Below are positions 25,050 through 34,394 of a stretch of DNA of 64,000 nucleotides, in pieces. Below the pieces are notes generated by a model. It saw nothing but the letters and a program-made list of their open reading frames with translations, searched no databases and was not told the origin of the DNA. Each line of letters opens with the position of its first letter. Position 1 is the stretch's first letter. A program made the translations under genes and the position numbers. Origin of the DNA: Microbacterium stercoris (GTDB lineage: Bacteria; Actinomycetota; Actinomycetes; Actinomycetales; Microbacteriaceae); the NCBI RefSeq assembly GCF_017592545.1, contig NZ_JAGFOA010000003.1:5904-69903 (forward strand), given 5' to 3'.

Positions 25050-25358
25050 ATGATCATCGAACACGCGATTCTGCCGGTGCGCCCGGGCCACGAGGCGGAG
25101 TTCGAGGCCGCGATCCGCCGGGCCCGCAGGCTGATCGCCGTGCAACCGGGGTTCCGACGCATGATGGTGTCGCGATCCGCCGAGACGCCCAACGAGTATC
25201 TGCTGCTCGTGGAATGGGCCACCATCGACGCGCACACCAAGGGTTTCCGCCTGTCGCCGGAGTACAACGAATGGAAGGCCCTGCTGCACCACTTCTACGA
25301 GCCGTTCCCCGTCGTGGAGCATTTCGTTCCGATCGAGCTCGAGGAGAGCGGACAGTGA
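25050..25358 (+). CDS. antibiotic biosynthesis monooxygenase (ABM) domain protein
   Basis: The 102-residue protein begins MIIEHAILPVRPGHEAEFEAA and has EYLLLVEWATIDAHTKGF and HHFYEPFPVVEHF, a dimeric ferredoxin-like ABM fold. Members include heme-degrading and quinone monooxygenases and many uncharacterised proteins. GAAGAT ends 6 nt before the ATG, possibly leaderless. Its stop overlaps the GTG of the YitT gene (GTGA), so the two are co-translated. Confidence 0.82.
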   Translation: MIIEHAILPVRPGHEAEFEAAIRRARRLIAVQPGFRRMMVSRSAETPNEYLLLVEWATIDAHTKGFRLSPEYNEWKALLHHFYEPFPVVEHFVPIELEESGQ

Positions 25359-25993
25359 CGAACCAGACCGCGAGCCGTTCGCTCGTCTTCGACTGGGAGC
25401 AGACCCGGCACACCGTCGCCGAGGACGTGCTCGGCATCATCACCGGCACGTTCGTGGCGGCTCTGGGCCTCTCGCTGCTCAAGGCCGTGAACGCCGTGAC
25501 CGGTGGCACGGCCGGGCTCGCGCTGCTTCTCGTGCAGGCCACGGGCTGGCCGCTCTGGCTGCTCTTCCTGGTGGTGAACCTGCCGTTCGCGGTGCTCGCG
25601 CTGTGGAAGAAGGGTGTGCGCTTCACGGTGCTGACCATCGTGTGCATCTGCGCCGTGTCGGGCTTGTCGGTCGTCAATGCGCAGCTGCTGCCGCTCGAGG
25701 GTGCCGATCCGATCTACGCCGTTGTGGGAGGCAACCTGCTCGCGGGAGTGGGGCTGCTGATCCTGTTCCGTCACGGCGCGAGCGTCGGCGGCGTGAACAT
25801 CGTCGCGCTGCTGCTGCAGGAGCGCACGCGCTTCCCGGCCGGATGGACGCAGCTGTCGGTCGACGTGATCGTGATCCTGGCGTCGCTGGTCGTGCTGCCG
25901 TGGCCCATCGTGCTGCTGAGCGCCGCGGGCGCCGTGGTGATGGGCTTCGTGCTCGCGCTGCACCATCGTGAGGGCCGCTACATCGGGCACTGA
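25355..25993 (+). CDS. YitT family membrane protein
   Basis: The 212-residue protein has five to six membrane segments and the YitT (DUF161) features LLKAVNAVTGGTAGLALLL and GASVGGVNIVALLLQERT. Function of the family is uncertain. The GTG at 25355 overlaps the upstream stop. The gene ends at the perfect hairpin 25998-26024 shared with nei. Confidence 0.85.
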   Translation: MTNQTASRSLVFDWEQTRHTVAEDVLGIITGTFVAALGLSLLKAVNAVTGGTAGLALLLVQATGWPLWLLFLVVNLPFAVLALWKKGVRFTVLTIVCICAVSGLSVVNAQLLPLEGADPIYAVVGGNLLAGVGLLILFRHGASVGGVNIVALLLQERTRFPAGWTQLSVDVIVILASLVVLPWPIVLLSAAGAVVMGFVLALHHREGRYIGH

Positions 25994-25997
25994 CCGG

Positions 25998-26024
25998 GAT
26001 CGATCCGGATGTCGCGGATCGATC
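25998..26024. terminator. 10-bp perfect stem-loop, convergent genes
   Basis: GATCGATCCG and CGGATCGATC pair perfectly around a 7-nt loop. It starts 5 nt after the YitT stop and just reaches the stop codon of nei at 26023, so it can serve both directions. Confidence 0.7.
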
Positions 26025-26808
26025 AGGCCGGCTGGCAGTGCGGGCACCAGTAGACGACGCGTTCGGTGGTGACGCTCGACCCGAGGGCGGAGCGCCGGAT
26101 GGGCGTGCCGCAGCGCCGGCACGGGCGGCGCTCGCGGCCGTACACCCAGCGCTCGAACCCACGACGGCTGTCGCCCGTGAACACCCGCACGGGCAGCTCG
26201 ACGTTGCGGCGGATCGTGCGCACACCGAGGTCGAGGAGGGCGACGGCATCCACCTCGGTGCCGGGCCGCTCGGGGTGCACTCCCCGCAGGAAGAGCAGCT
26301 CGCTCGCGTACTCGTTGCCGAATCCCGCCACATTCCGCTGATCCTGCAGGGCGACATGGATCGGCCGCGGGTCGGAGGCGATGGCGGCAGCCGCCCGGGC
26401 GGCGGCCTCGGGAGTCCAATCGTCGGCGAGCGGATCGGGGCCGAGATGGCCGACCACACGCTGCTCGTCGCGAGTGGGCAGCACCTCGACCATCGCGAGC
26501 TCGAAGCCGACGGTTTCGTGGGCCGTGGTGCTGACGATGGCCCGGGCTTTGAACGCGGGTTTGCGCCACTTCTCGCCCGCTCGGTACACGTGCCACTCGC
26601 CCTCCATCTTGAGGTGCGAGTGCAGGGTGCTCTCCCCGATCCGGTGCAGCAGGTGCTTGCCGTGCGCTGCGACCTCGTGCACGATCTGCCCCCGCAGGTC
26701 GGCGTTCGCGCTGCCGGGCACGCGGATGTCGAAGCGCGCGACCTCACGGCCCGCCAGCACGGCGTTCAGCCGCCGCGCGGTGCGGTGCACGGTGTCGCCC
26801 TCGGGCAT
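26023..26808 (-). CDS. nei: Fpg/Nei family DNA glycosylase (endonuclease VIII-like)
   Basis: The 261-residue DNA repair enzyme begins MPEGDTVHRTARRLNAVL, placing the catalytic Pro2/Glu3 of Nei correctly. It has the helix-two-turn-helix region GFGNEYASELLFL and a C-terminal zinc finger (CRRCGTPIRR...YWCPHC). It excises oxidised pyrimidines and cleaves the AP site. One base separates its ATG from the stop of lhr, so both are in one operon, a conserved pairing in actinobacteria as I recall. Confidence 0.93.
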   Translation of the reverse strand: MPEGDTVHRTARRLNAVLAGREVARFDIRVPGSANADLRGQIVHEVAAHGKHLLHRIGESTLHSHLKMEGEWHVYRAGEKWRKPAFKARAIVSTTAHETVGFELAMVEVLPTRDEQRVVGHLGPDPLADDWTPEAAARAAAAIASDPRPIHVALQDQRNVAGFGNEYASELLFLRGVHPERPGTEVDAVALLDLGVRTIRRNVELPVRVFTGDSRRGFERWVYGRERRPCRRCGTPIRRSALGSSVTTERVVYWCPHCQPA

Positions 26809-26809
26809 C

Positions 26810-29800
26810 TCAGCCTCGCGATCCAGGGGTGGGCTTGCGCAGGGTGAGACCCTTGGTCGACTCGACGAAGCCCGCCTCGCGCAGGGCCCGGCCGACCGCC
26901 GTGCCGTAGACGAACTCGCCGTTGACCTGCTCGATCGTCAGCGTCTCGAGGCGCCGGTCGCGCGCGGTGCGGGCGAGGTCGGTCGCGGCGGCCGACAGCA
27001 CGGCCTCGTCGTCGGTGAAGGCGAGCGCCGTGCGCCCGCCGCGCTCGAGGTAGAGCACCAGCGATCCGTCGACGAGCACCACGAGGCCGCCGGCCTTGCG
27101 CCCCGGGCGGTGCTTGACCGCGTCGAGCGCGGGCCACGCGAGGGCGGCGCCGTACGGGTTGGCCGGGTCGGTGGCCGCGAGCGTGACCGCTCGCGGCGCG
27201 GCGCCATCGGGCGTGGTGGCGAACTGGCGCAGCCGATCGATCGTGGGCGAGGTGGCGAACTGCGCGGCGCCGAGCTTCTCGATCAGGTAGCCGCGGCGGC
27301 AGTGTCCGGCCTGCTCGAGCCCCGCGAGCACGCGGTACGCCTGCGCGAAGCCGCCGGGCAGGCCCTCGTTCTGCACGGCGCCGCGTGTCACCACGCCGTA
27401 GCGGTCGAGCAGCAGCGACGCCGTCGCCGTCGCGCGCACCGTGGGCTCCGGCTCGAGCAGCGGCAGCAGCGACCAACGCCCTCCCGAGGCCTGCGGACGC
27501 GGAGCGTTGGGGCTCGTCGTCGTGCCGAAGGTGGGGCGAGCGCCCCGGTAGAGGCGGGCGCGCGGGGTGCGGCGGGCTGCGCGGTGCGCCTGCGATCCGG
27601 CACCGATGAGCGACCGGATCGGCGCGAACGTGTCGTTCGTCACGCGGCCGGCCCACACGAGGTTCCACAGCGCCTCCACCGTGGCGATCTCGGTCTCGCC
27701 CTGCGCCAGCTCCTTCAGCTGGGGTGCGAAATAGGCGCCCCCGCCGGCGAGGGCGTGCAGCAGCCGCTGCTCGAGCGATTCGGGGTCGATCTCGATGTCG
27801 GAGGGCGGGATCGTGACGGGGGCGGCGTCGGCCGGGTGCAGGGCGATCCAGCCGTCCCGGCCCGGCAGCGATCCATGACCCGACCAGAGCACTTCACCCG
27901 TGGCCGTCAGCTCGTCGAGCATGGCGGGGGTGTAGTCCTTGACCCTCGAGGGCAGCACGAGCGACTCCCACGCGCTCGCCGGGATCGGCACGCCGGCGAG
28001 CTGGTCGATCGCGGCCAGCACGCCGTCGATGCCCTCGAGGGGGCGTGTGACGTGCTGCCAGTCGGGCAGGAACCGGGCGAACGCCTCAGGCGAGACGGGC
28101 TCGACACTGCCGCGCAAGGCGGCGAGCGAACGCATCCGGATGCGACGCAGCGCTTCGGCATCGCACCACTCCGGCTCGTCGGAGACGCCCGAGTCGGCGA
28201 GGTAGAAACCGGAGACCAGGCGGCCCTGACCCTCGAGCCGCTGCAGCGCGTGGCGCGCGACCGCGGGGCCGATGCCCAGGCGCTCGGCCACGGCGGCGGT
28301 CGTGAAGGGGCCGTGCGTGCGTGCGTAGCGGCTCACCACATCGCCGAGCGGGTCGGGCAGCGGTTCGAGGAACGCCACGGGGATGCCGACGGGAAGGGCG
28401 ACGCCGAGCGCATCGCGCAGGCGGCCCGCGTCCTCGATCACGGCGTAGCGCTCGTGGCCCGCGATGGCGATGCGGATCGCGCGGCGCGCCTCGACGAGGG
28501 AGTCGAGGTGGGCGAGCGCCTCGGTGGGCTCCTCAAGGCGGGCGGCCACCTCGTCGACCGAGAGCGGACCGAGCACGCGCAGCAGATCGGCGGCGCCCTC
28601 GATGCCGCGGGCCTTGCGGTCGGGTGCCAGGCGCTGGGCCTCGGCCTCGAACTGCGCGATGACGTCGGGATCGAGCAGCTCGCGCATCTCGATCTTGCCG
28701 AGCAGCTCGGACAGCAGCGAGGGATCGACCGAGAGCGCGGCGGCGCGGCGCTCCGCGAGGGGGGAGTCGCCTTCGTACATAAACGCGCCGACGTACCCGA
28801 ACAGCAGGTCGCGGGCGTAGGGGGAGGGCTGCGAGGGCTCGGTCTCGACCAGCCGGATGCGCCGCTCTCCGATCGAGCGGGTGATCCGCAGGAGGGCGGG
28901 CAGGTCGTAGACGTCCTGCAGCACCTCTCGCAGGGTCTCGAGGATGATCGGGAACGTCGGATGCCGGCGCGCCACCTCGAGCAGCTGCGCGGAGCGCTGC
29001 CGCTGCTGCCACAGGGGACTGCGCTTGCCGGGGTTCTGGCGCGGCATCAGGAGGGCGCGCGCAGCGCACTCGCGGAAGCGCGACGCGAACAGCGCCGATC
29101 CGCCGACCTCATCGGTGACGATGCGCTCGAGCTCGTCGGGGTCGAAGACGAACAGCTCGGCGCCGGGCGGCTCGGACTCGGCATCCGGGACGCGCGCGAT
29201 GATGCCGTCGTCGCTCGCCACGGCAGACCCCTCGACGCCGAGGCGCTCGCGGATGCGGGCGTTGACCGCCAGCGCCCACGGCGCGTGCACGTGCATGCCG
29301 TAGGGGGAATGGAGGATGATGCGCCAGTCGCCGACCTCGTCTCGGCCGCGCTCGACCGTGAGTGTGCGGTCGGTCGGGAGGGATCCGGTGGCCTCCTTCT
29401 GCTCCGCCAGATAGCCGAGGAGGTTCTGCCGGGCGAACTCGTCGAGCCCCGCGTCGATGAGGCGCTGCTCGGCCTTGGCGGCGGTCGTCGAGGTGAGCTC
29501 GCGCGCGAAGGCACCCAGCGCCTCTCCGAGTTCGGCGGGCCGGCCGAGGCCGTCGCCGTGCCAGAAGGGCACCTTGCCCGGCTGGCCGAAAGCGGGCAGC
29601 ACGTTGACGCGGTCGTGGGTGATCTCGACGATCTTCCAGCTGGTGGTGCCGAGGGTGAACACGTCGTTGACCCGCGACTCGTAGACCATCTCCTCGTCGA
29701 GCTCGCCGACGCGCGCGTTGCGCGTCTCGCCCGCGATGAAGACGCCGAACAGCCCGCGATCGGGGATCGTGCCGCCGCTCGTGACGGCCAGTCGTTGCGC

Positions 29801-31423
29801 CCCGGGGCGGCCCTCGATGGTGCCGGCGTCGCGATCCCACACCAGGCGAGGCCGCAGCTCGGCGAACTCGTCGGAGGGATAGCGGCCCGCCAGCAGGTCG
29901 AGCGTCGCCTCGAAGGCGCTGCGCGGCAGCGAGCGGAAGGGCGCGCTACGGCGCACCGTCTCGAACCAGCGCTCGACCTCGATCGATCCGAGCGCCGTGG
30001 CGGCCACGGTCTGCTGGGCGAGGATGTCGAGCGGATTCTGCGGCACCGCGATGGCCTCGATCTGCCCCGCCAGCATGCGCTCGGTGACGATCGCCGTGTG
30101 CAGCACGTCGCTGCGGTGCTTGGGGAACAGAGCCGCGCGCGAGATCTCGCCGACCTGGTGGCCCGCGCGACCCACGCGCTGCAGGCCGCTCGCCGCGCTC
30201 GGCGGCGCCTCGACCTGGATCACCAGATCGACCGCGCCCATGTCGATGCCGAGCTCGAGGCTGCTCGTGGCGACCACGCACCGCAGCTCGCCGGACTTCA
30301 GCTGCTCCTCGACGATCGCCCGCTGCTCCTTCGAGACGGATCCGTGGTGCGCCTTCGCGAGCACCGGATCCGCGCCTGGCGCCGGCTCGTCGGTCGTGCG
30401 GTCGCCGGTCGTGCGGTCGTTGCGCCCACCTGGCGAGCCGAGCCCCACGGGGCCGCCCTCGAGACGCTCGCCGTAGATCTCGTTCAGCCGCGCGGTCAGG
30501 CGCTCGGCCAGGCGACGCGAGTTCGCGAACACGATCGTCGACTTCGCGGCCAGGATGCGGTCGACGATCGCCTCCTCGACATGGGGCCAGATCGATCCGG
30601 TGATCTCAGTGGTCTCGGGGAGGAACCACTCCCCGTCGTCGCCCTTCTCGGCAGCGGGTGCCGCTCCCGCCGCAGGCGGCGGGTTCTGCATGTCGGCGAT
30701 CGGCACCGTCACGCGCAGTTCGAAGGTCTTCGAGGCCTTCGGCGCGACGATGTCGACCGGCGCCGAGCCGCCGAGGAACCGCGCCACCTCGTCGATGGGG
30801 CGCACCGTGGCCGAGAGCCCGATGCGCTGCGCCGGCGTGTCGAGCAGCTCGTCGAGACGCTCGAGGCTCACCGCGAGGTGCGCACCGCGCTTGGTGGCCG
30901 CGACCGCGTGCACCTCATCGACGATGACCGTGTGCACCTCGCGCAGCGTCTCTCGCGCCTGGCTCGTGAGCATCAGGTACAGCGACTCGGGGGTCGTGAT
31001 CAGGATGTCCGGAGGCTGACGCACCATGCGCTGGCGTTCGTTGGACGGGGTGTCTCCGGATCGCACGCCCACGCTCACCGTCGGCGCCTCGATCCCGAGG
31101 CGCCTCGCAGCGTGCGAGATGCCGACGAGCGGCGAGCGCAGGTTGCGCTCGACATCGACGCCCAGCGCCTTCAGCGGCGAGACGTACAGCACCTTCGTGC
31201 GCGGGGTGGACCCGTTCTCGGGCGCCTGCTTCTCGCGGATCGCCCTGTCGATCCCCCAGAGGAACGCCGAGAGCGTCTTGCCCGATCCGGTCGGCGCCAC
31301 CACGAGCGCGTGCCGCCCCTGCGAGATGGCATCCCAAGCGCCGGCTTGCGCGGCGGTCGGCTCGGCGAACGCACCACGGAACCAGTCCCGCGTCGCGGGG
31401 GCGAATCGGTCCAGCACATCCAC
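26810..31423 (-). CDS. lhr: Lhr-type ATP-dependent helicase
   Basis: The very large, 1537-residue superfamily 2 helicase has Walker A APTGSGKTLSAF (about 43-54), DEVH motif VIVDEVHAVAATKRG (about 165-179), the GLSATV motif and the second RecA domain with LELGIDMGAVDLVIQ and QRVGRAGHQ. A winged-helix/beta-barrel region and the long Lhr C-terminal domain follow. Lhr unwinds 3'-tailed RNA:DNA and DNA duplexes and acts in repair. I chose GTG 31423 because AAGGAT ends 6 nt before it; GTG 31426 is also possible. The frame is open to 31942 but that part is antisense to the esterase. It is followed by nei. Confidence 0.92.
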   Translation of the reverse strand: MDVLDRFAPATRDWFRGAFAEPTAAQAGAWDAISQGRHALVVAPTGSGKTLSAFLWGIDRAIREKQAPENGSTPRTKVLYVSPLKALGVDVERNLRSPLVGISHAARRLGIEAPTVSVGVRSGDTPSNERQRMVRQPPDILITTPESLYLMLTSQARETLREVHTVIVDEVHAVAATKRGAHLAVSLERLDELLDTPAQRIGLSATVRPIDEVARFLGGSAPVDIVAPKASKTFELRVTVPIADMQNPPPAAGAAPAAEKGDDGEWFLPETTEITGSIWPHVEEAIVDRILAAKSTIVFANSRRLAERLTARLNEIYGERLEGGPVGLGSPGGRNDRTTGDRTTDEPAPGADPVLAKAHHGSVSKEQRAIVEEQLKSGELRCVVATSSLELGIDMGAVDLVIQVEAPPSAASGLQRVGRAGHQVGEISRAALFPKHRSDVLHTAIVTERMLAGQIEAIAVPQNPLDILAQQTVAATALGSIEVERWFETVRRSAPFRSLPRSAFEATLDLLAGRYPSDEFAELRPRLVWDRDAGTIEGRPGAQRLAVTSGGTIPDRGLFGVFIAGETRNARVGELDEEMVYESRVNDVFTLGTTSWKIVEITHDRVNVLPAFGQPGKVPFWHGDGLGRPAELGEALGAFARELTSTTAAKAEQRLIDAGLDEFARQNLLGYLAEQKEATGSLPTDRTLTVERGRDEVGDWRIILHSPYGMHVHAPWALAVNARIRERLGVEGSAVASDDGIIARVPDAESEPPGAELFVFDPDELERIVTDEVGGSALFASRFRECAARALLMPRQNPGKRSPLWQQRQRSAQLLEVARRHPTFPIILETLREVLQDVYDLPALLRITRSIGERRIRLVETEPSQPSPYARDLLFGYVGAFMYEGDSPLAERRAAALSVDPSLLSELLGKIEMRELLDPDVIAQFEAEAQRLAPDRKARGIEGAADLLRVLGPLSVDEVAARLEEPTEALAHLDSLVEARRAIRIAIAGHERYAVIEDAGRLRDALGVALPVGIPVAFLEPLPDPLGDVVSRYARTHGPFTTAAVAERLGIGPAVARHALQRLEGQGRLVSGFYLADSGVSDEPEWCDAEALRRIRMRSLAALRGSVEPVSPEAFARFLPDWQHVTRPLEGIDGVLAAIDQLAGVPIPASAWESLVLPSRVKDYTPAMLDELTATGEVLWSGHGSLPGRDGWIALHPADAAPVTIPPSDIEIDPESLEQRLLHALAGGGAYFAPQLKELAQGETEIATVEALWNLVWAGRVTNDTFAPIRSLIGAGSQAHRAARRTPRARLYRGARPTFGTTTSPNAPRPQASGGRWSLLPLLEPEPTVRATATASLLLDRYGVVTRGAVQNEGLPGGFAQAYRVLAGLEQAGHCRRGYLIEKLGAAQFATSPTIDRLRQFATTPDGAAPRAVTLAATDPANPYGAALAWPALDAVKHRPGRKAGGLVVLVDGSLVLYLERGGRTALAFTDDEAVLSAAATDLARTARDRRLETLTIEQVNGEFVYGTAVGRALREAGFVESTKGLTLRKPTPGSRG

Positions 31424-31497
31424 CACACCATCCTTGCGCGGGCCACCGACATTCGCGGGGGGCTTGCGCGCCGGCGACGGATTCGGGAGCGGCGGGA

Positions 31498-32136
31498 TCA
31501 GCCCAGCTGCTCGCGCTGCTTCTCGAGGAAGACGCGCACGTCCTGCAGCTCGAGCTCGGAGACGGCGTGGCCCAGTGCGGGGTAGATACGGCCGACCAGG
31601 TCGGCGTGTGCGGGAAGCCACTCGGTGGTGTGCAGCACGAGAGCCGCCGGGATCACCTCGTCGAGCGTGCCTCGGCCCCAGAAGACCGGCGGCCGGTTCT
31701 CGGCGAGCTCGGCGTCGCGCGGCAGCTCGCCCGGTGTCGCGTACCCCGAGAGATTGACCACGAACGAGATGCGCTCCGGGGCGAGGCGCAGCGTCTGCAG
31801 CGCCACGGCTCCTCCCTGCGAGAACCCGAGCAGACCGACGGGGGCGTCGCCCGCGACCTCGCTGATCCACGCGACCACCGCCTCGGCGGCAAGGGTGGTG
31901 GGTCCGGCGTCGCGGGCATCGAGGCCCTCGATCGGGTACCACGACCGCCCCGGGGTGGGGAAAGGCGGGGCCAGCGGCGCGCGGAGCGCCGCGATCGCGA
32001 ACCCGTCGGGCAGAAGGCTGCGCAGGGCGAAGAGGTCACGCTCGTCGGCGCCGTAGCCGTGCAGCAGCACCAGCAGGGGGCGCCCGTCGCGCTCGCCGGA
32101 CCAGAGCACCGCATCGGAGTCGAGGGAGAGAGTCAC
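31498..32136 (-). CDS. phospholipase/carboxylesterase family protein
   Basis: The 212-residue alpha/beta-hydrolase has LLVLLHGYGADERDLF (oxyanion loop), nucleophile elbow LLGFSQGGAVAL, an Asp in WGRGTLDEVIP and His in PALGHAV. This fits the short carboxylesterase/phospholipase (Abhydrolase_2) family. Substrate unknown. GAGACT ends 6 nt before the GTG at 32136 (leaderless). Its upstream region is the minisatellite block, which may influence its expression. It lies upstream of lhr on the same strand with a 74-nt gap. Confidence 0.87.
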   Translation of the reverse strand: MTLSLDSDAVLWSGERDGRPLLVLLHGYGADERDLFALRSLLPDGFAIAALRAPLAPPFPTPGRSWYPIEGLDARDAGPTTLAAEAVVAWISEVAGDAPVGLLGFSQGGAVALQTLRLAPERISFVVNLSGYATPGELPRDAELAENRPPVFWGRGTLDEVIPAALVLHTTEWLPAHADLVGRIYPALGHAVSELELQDVRVFLEKQREQLG

Positions 32137-32177
32137 CCGGCCAGTCTCCCCCGACCCGCCGACATCCGCACTCGAAC

Positions 32178-33080
32178 GGAGGGGATCTCGGGTGCGGAGG
32201 GTGGGGTGGGCGGATCTGGTCCTCCCGCTGTGGGATGCCCTCCGGTCGCGTGCTCCCGCCGGGGTGGCACACGGGGAGGGGATCCCGCGTTCGGAGGGTG
32301 GTGTGAGCGGATCCGGTCTTCCCGTTGCGGGATCTCCTCCGGTCGCGTGCTCCCGCCGGGGTGCGCGTGGGGAGGGGGACTCGGATCTGGAGGGTGGTGT
32401 GGGCGGATCCGGTCCTCCCGTTGTGGGATGCCCTCTGGTCGCGGTGCGGGGCGGGGTGCGTGCGGGGAGGGGATCTCGGGGGGCGGGGTGGGGTGCGCGC
32501 GGAGAGGGGATCGCGGGCGGGGATCCCGGGTGCGGAGGGTTGAGCGGGCGGATCCGGTCCTCCCGTTGCGGGATCCCCTCCGGTCGCGTTGCCGGCCGGG
32601 GTTGCGCGCGGGGAGGGGACTCGGATCTGGAGGGTGGTGTGGGCGGATCTGGTCATCTCGTTGCGGGATCCCCTTCGGTCGCGGTGCGGCCCGGGGCGCG
32701 CGCGGGGAGGGGATCTCCGGTGCGGAGGCTCGTGCGGGCGGATCTGGTCCTCCCGTCGCGGGATGTCCTCCGGTCGCGGGGCGCACGGGGAGGGGATCTC
32801 GGGTGCGGAGGGTGGTGTGGGCGGATCCGGTCCTCCCGTCGCGGGATCCCCTCCGGTCGCGGTGCGGCCCGGGATGCCCTCCCGTCGCGGTGCGGCCCGG
32901 GGTGCACACGGGGAGGGGATCTCGGGTGCGGAGGGTGATGCGGGCGGATCTAGTCCTCCCGCTGTGGGATGCCCTCCCGTCGCGGGGCGGGCGGGGCGCG
33001 CGCGGGGAGGGGATCTCGGGTGCGGAGGGTGGGGTGGGCGGATCCGGTCCTCCCAGTGCGGGATGTCCTCCCGCCGCGCG
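32178..33080. repeat. GC-rich minisatellite, about 9.5 units of about 95 bp
   Basis: The 997-bp gap between two divergent genes holds units starting near 32178, 32275, 32371, 32466, 32612, 32706, 32789, 32912 and 33006, with a broken unit at 32501-32530. Each has GGAGGGGATCTCGGGTGCGG, then GTGGGCGGATCCGGTCCTCC, then TTGCGGGATCCCCTCCGGTC. GGAGGGGATC and GATCCCCTCC are complementary, so every unit can fold on itself. All six frames are fairly open because of GC bias, but unit lengths (83-123 bp) are not multiples of three, so I do not think it is coding. No gene is seen here. Confidence 0.88.
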
Positions 33081-33133
33081 GGCGCGGGCGAGCTCGGCGG
33101 GCGGATGTCCTGCCCAGCGGGTATACAAGACCT

Positions 33134-33760
33134 ATGGCCGTGCGCACTCCCGATCCGGATCCCCAGGACCAGCCTGACGACTCCGACGCCGATTTCTCGG
33201 CTGTCGGTGCGGCGGGGTTCGGCGGCGTGCCGGGAGGCGGTGCCAACCCCGCCTGGTTGACCGACATCGAGCTCGCCGAGGTGCGACGGCGTATGCCGAT
33301 CCTGTACGTCGAGGCCGTTCCGGTGCGCACCGACGGCACCGGCGCGGTGACGCAGGTCGGCATCCTGCTGCGCGCGACGCCGCTGGGCGAGATCACCCGC
33401 ACTATCGTGTCGGGTCGGGTGCGATACGGCGAGACGGTGCGCGACGCGCTGTTCCGTCACCTCGAGAACGACCTCGGGCCCATGGCGTTCCCGCTGCTTC
33501 CGCCGTCTCCCGTGCCGTTCACGGTGGCGGAGTACTTCCCGATCCCCGGCGTCAGCGCCTATCACGACGACCGGCAGCACGCGGTGTCTCTCGCGTTCGT
33601 GGTGCCGGTGACGGGCACGATCGATCCGCGTCAGGACGCACTGGAGGTCACCTGGCTGACGCCCGCGGAGGCGTCGTCTCCGGCGCTCGCCGCAGAGATG
33701 GAGGGCGGTCGGTCGACGCTCATCCGCACGGCCCTGGCGAGCGTGGGCGCGCTGCGCTGA
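33134..33760 (+). CDS. Nudix-fold protein with degenerate Nudix box (DUF4916-like)
   Basis: The 208-residue protein has a disordered acidic N-terminus (about 1-40), then WLTDIELAEVRRRMPILYV and a Nudix-box-like GRVRYGETVRDALFRHLEND. The box keeps G-x5-E and R but has H, N and D where the metal-binding REUxEE glutamates are expected, so hydrolase activity is doubtful. This matches my memory of DUF4916. TATACA ends 6 nt before the ATG at 33134, suggesting a leaderless start. It is divergent from the esterase across the minisatellite. Confidence 0.78.
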   Translation: MAVRTPDPDPQDQPDDSDADFSAVGAAGFGGVPGGGANPAWLTDIELAEVRRRMPILYVEAVPVRTDGTGAVTQVGILLRATPLGEITRTIVSGRVRYGETVRDALFRHLENDLGPMAFPLLPPSPVPFTVAEYFPIPGVSAYHDDRQHAVSLAFVVPVTGTIDPRQDALEVTWLTPAEASSPALAAEMEGGRSTLIRTALASVGALR

Positions 33761-33808
33761 GCCGGATCCGCCGACGCGGGAGACGGATCCGCCCCCTCGC
33801 GGGACGGA

Positions 33809-34369
33809 TCAGGCGAACGCGGCGTCGATGAGCGTCTCGGCGGCGCGGCGGGCGACGTGGGCCATCTTCGCGTCGCCCAGGATCGCAGCCGTGGTCTGCG
33901 CGCCCTCCGCGAGGATGGCGAGCTGCGGGCCGAGCTCCGCGGGTCCGCCGGCCTCGGCGACGAGCGCGTCCACCGTCGCGAGGAAGGACAGCTTGTGCTC
34001 GCGCACGGCGGTGGCCACGGCGGGGCTGCCGGCGCCGAGCTCGCCGAACGCGTTGATGAAGCCGCAGCCGCGGAAGTCGGATCGGTCGAACCACGCGGCG
34101 AGGTAGTCGTAGACCGCGAGCAGACGATCGCGCGGGCTCGGCACCTCGGCGAGGGCGCCGTCGATGCCGGTGTTCCAGCTCTGGTGCAGATTCTCGAGCA
34201 CGCCGAGGATGAGGTCCTCCTTCGACGGGAACTGCTTGTAGATCGCCTTCAGCGAGACGCCGGCCGCGTCGCGCACGGCGTCCATCCCCACACGCCCGAT
34301 GCCCTGCGTGTAGAAGAGGCGGCTCGCGGCCCGGATGATCTGCGTGCGGGCGTCTGCGTCGGTGGTCAT
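33809..34369 (-). CDS. TetR family transcriptional regulator
   Basis: The 186-residue repressor has an N-terminal HTH (RLFYTQGIGRVGMDAVRDAAGVSLKAIYKQF, quoted in part: GVSLKAIYKQF is the recognition helix) and a TetR_C ligand domain. AAAGGAA precedes the ATG at 34369. It is downstream of the alpha/beta-hydrolase on the same strand. GAGAAC-N4-GTTCTC operators occur once before tetR and twice in the hydrolase promoter, so it very likely represses both genes. Confidence 0.9.
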   Translation of the reverse strand: MTTDADARTQIIRAASRLFYTQGIGRVGMDAVRDAAGVSLKAIYKQFPSKEDLILGVLENLHQSWNTGIDGALAEVPSPRDRLLAVYDYLAAWFDRSDFRGCGFINAFGELGAGSPAVATAVREHKLSFLATVDALVAEAGGPAELGPQLAILAEGAQTTAAILGDAKMAHVARRAAETLIDAAFA

Positions 34370-34394
34370 GGTGTTCCTTTCTGGAGACAAGCGT

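Noticed and set aside
26381..31585. 1734-codon plus-strand frame antisense to lhr
   Set aside because: Composition is typical of a shadow frame and the opposite strand encodes an unmistakable Lhr helicase.
32178..33080. Possible CRISPR array
   Set aside because: The repeated part makes up nearly the whole unit, with no unique spacers of constant length.
31567..33177. Long frames on both strands across the 32-33 kb repeats
   Set aside because: Repeat units are not multiples of three and the peptides are Pro/Arg/Gly repeats with no start signals; treated as a non-coding minisatellite.
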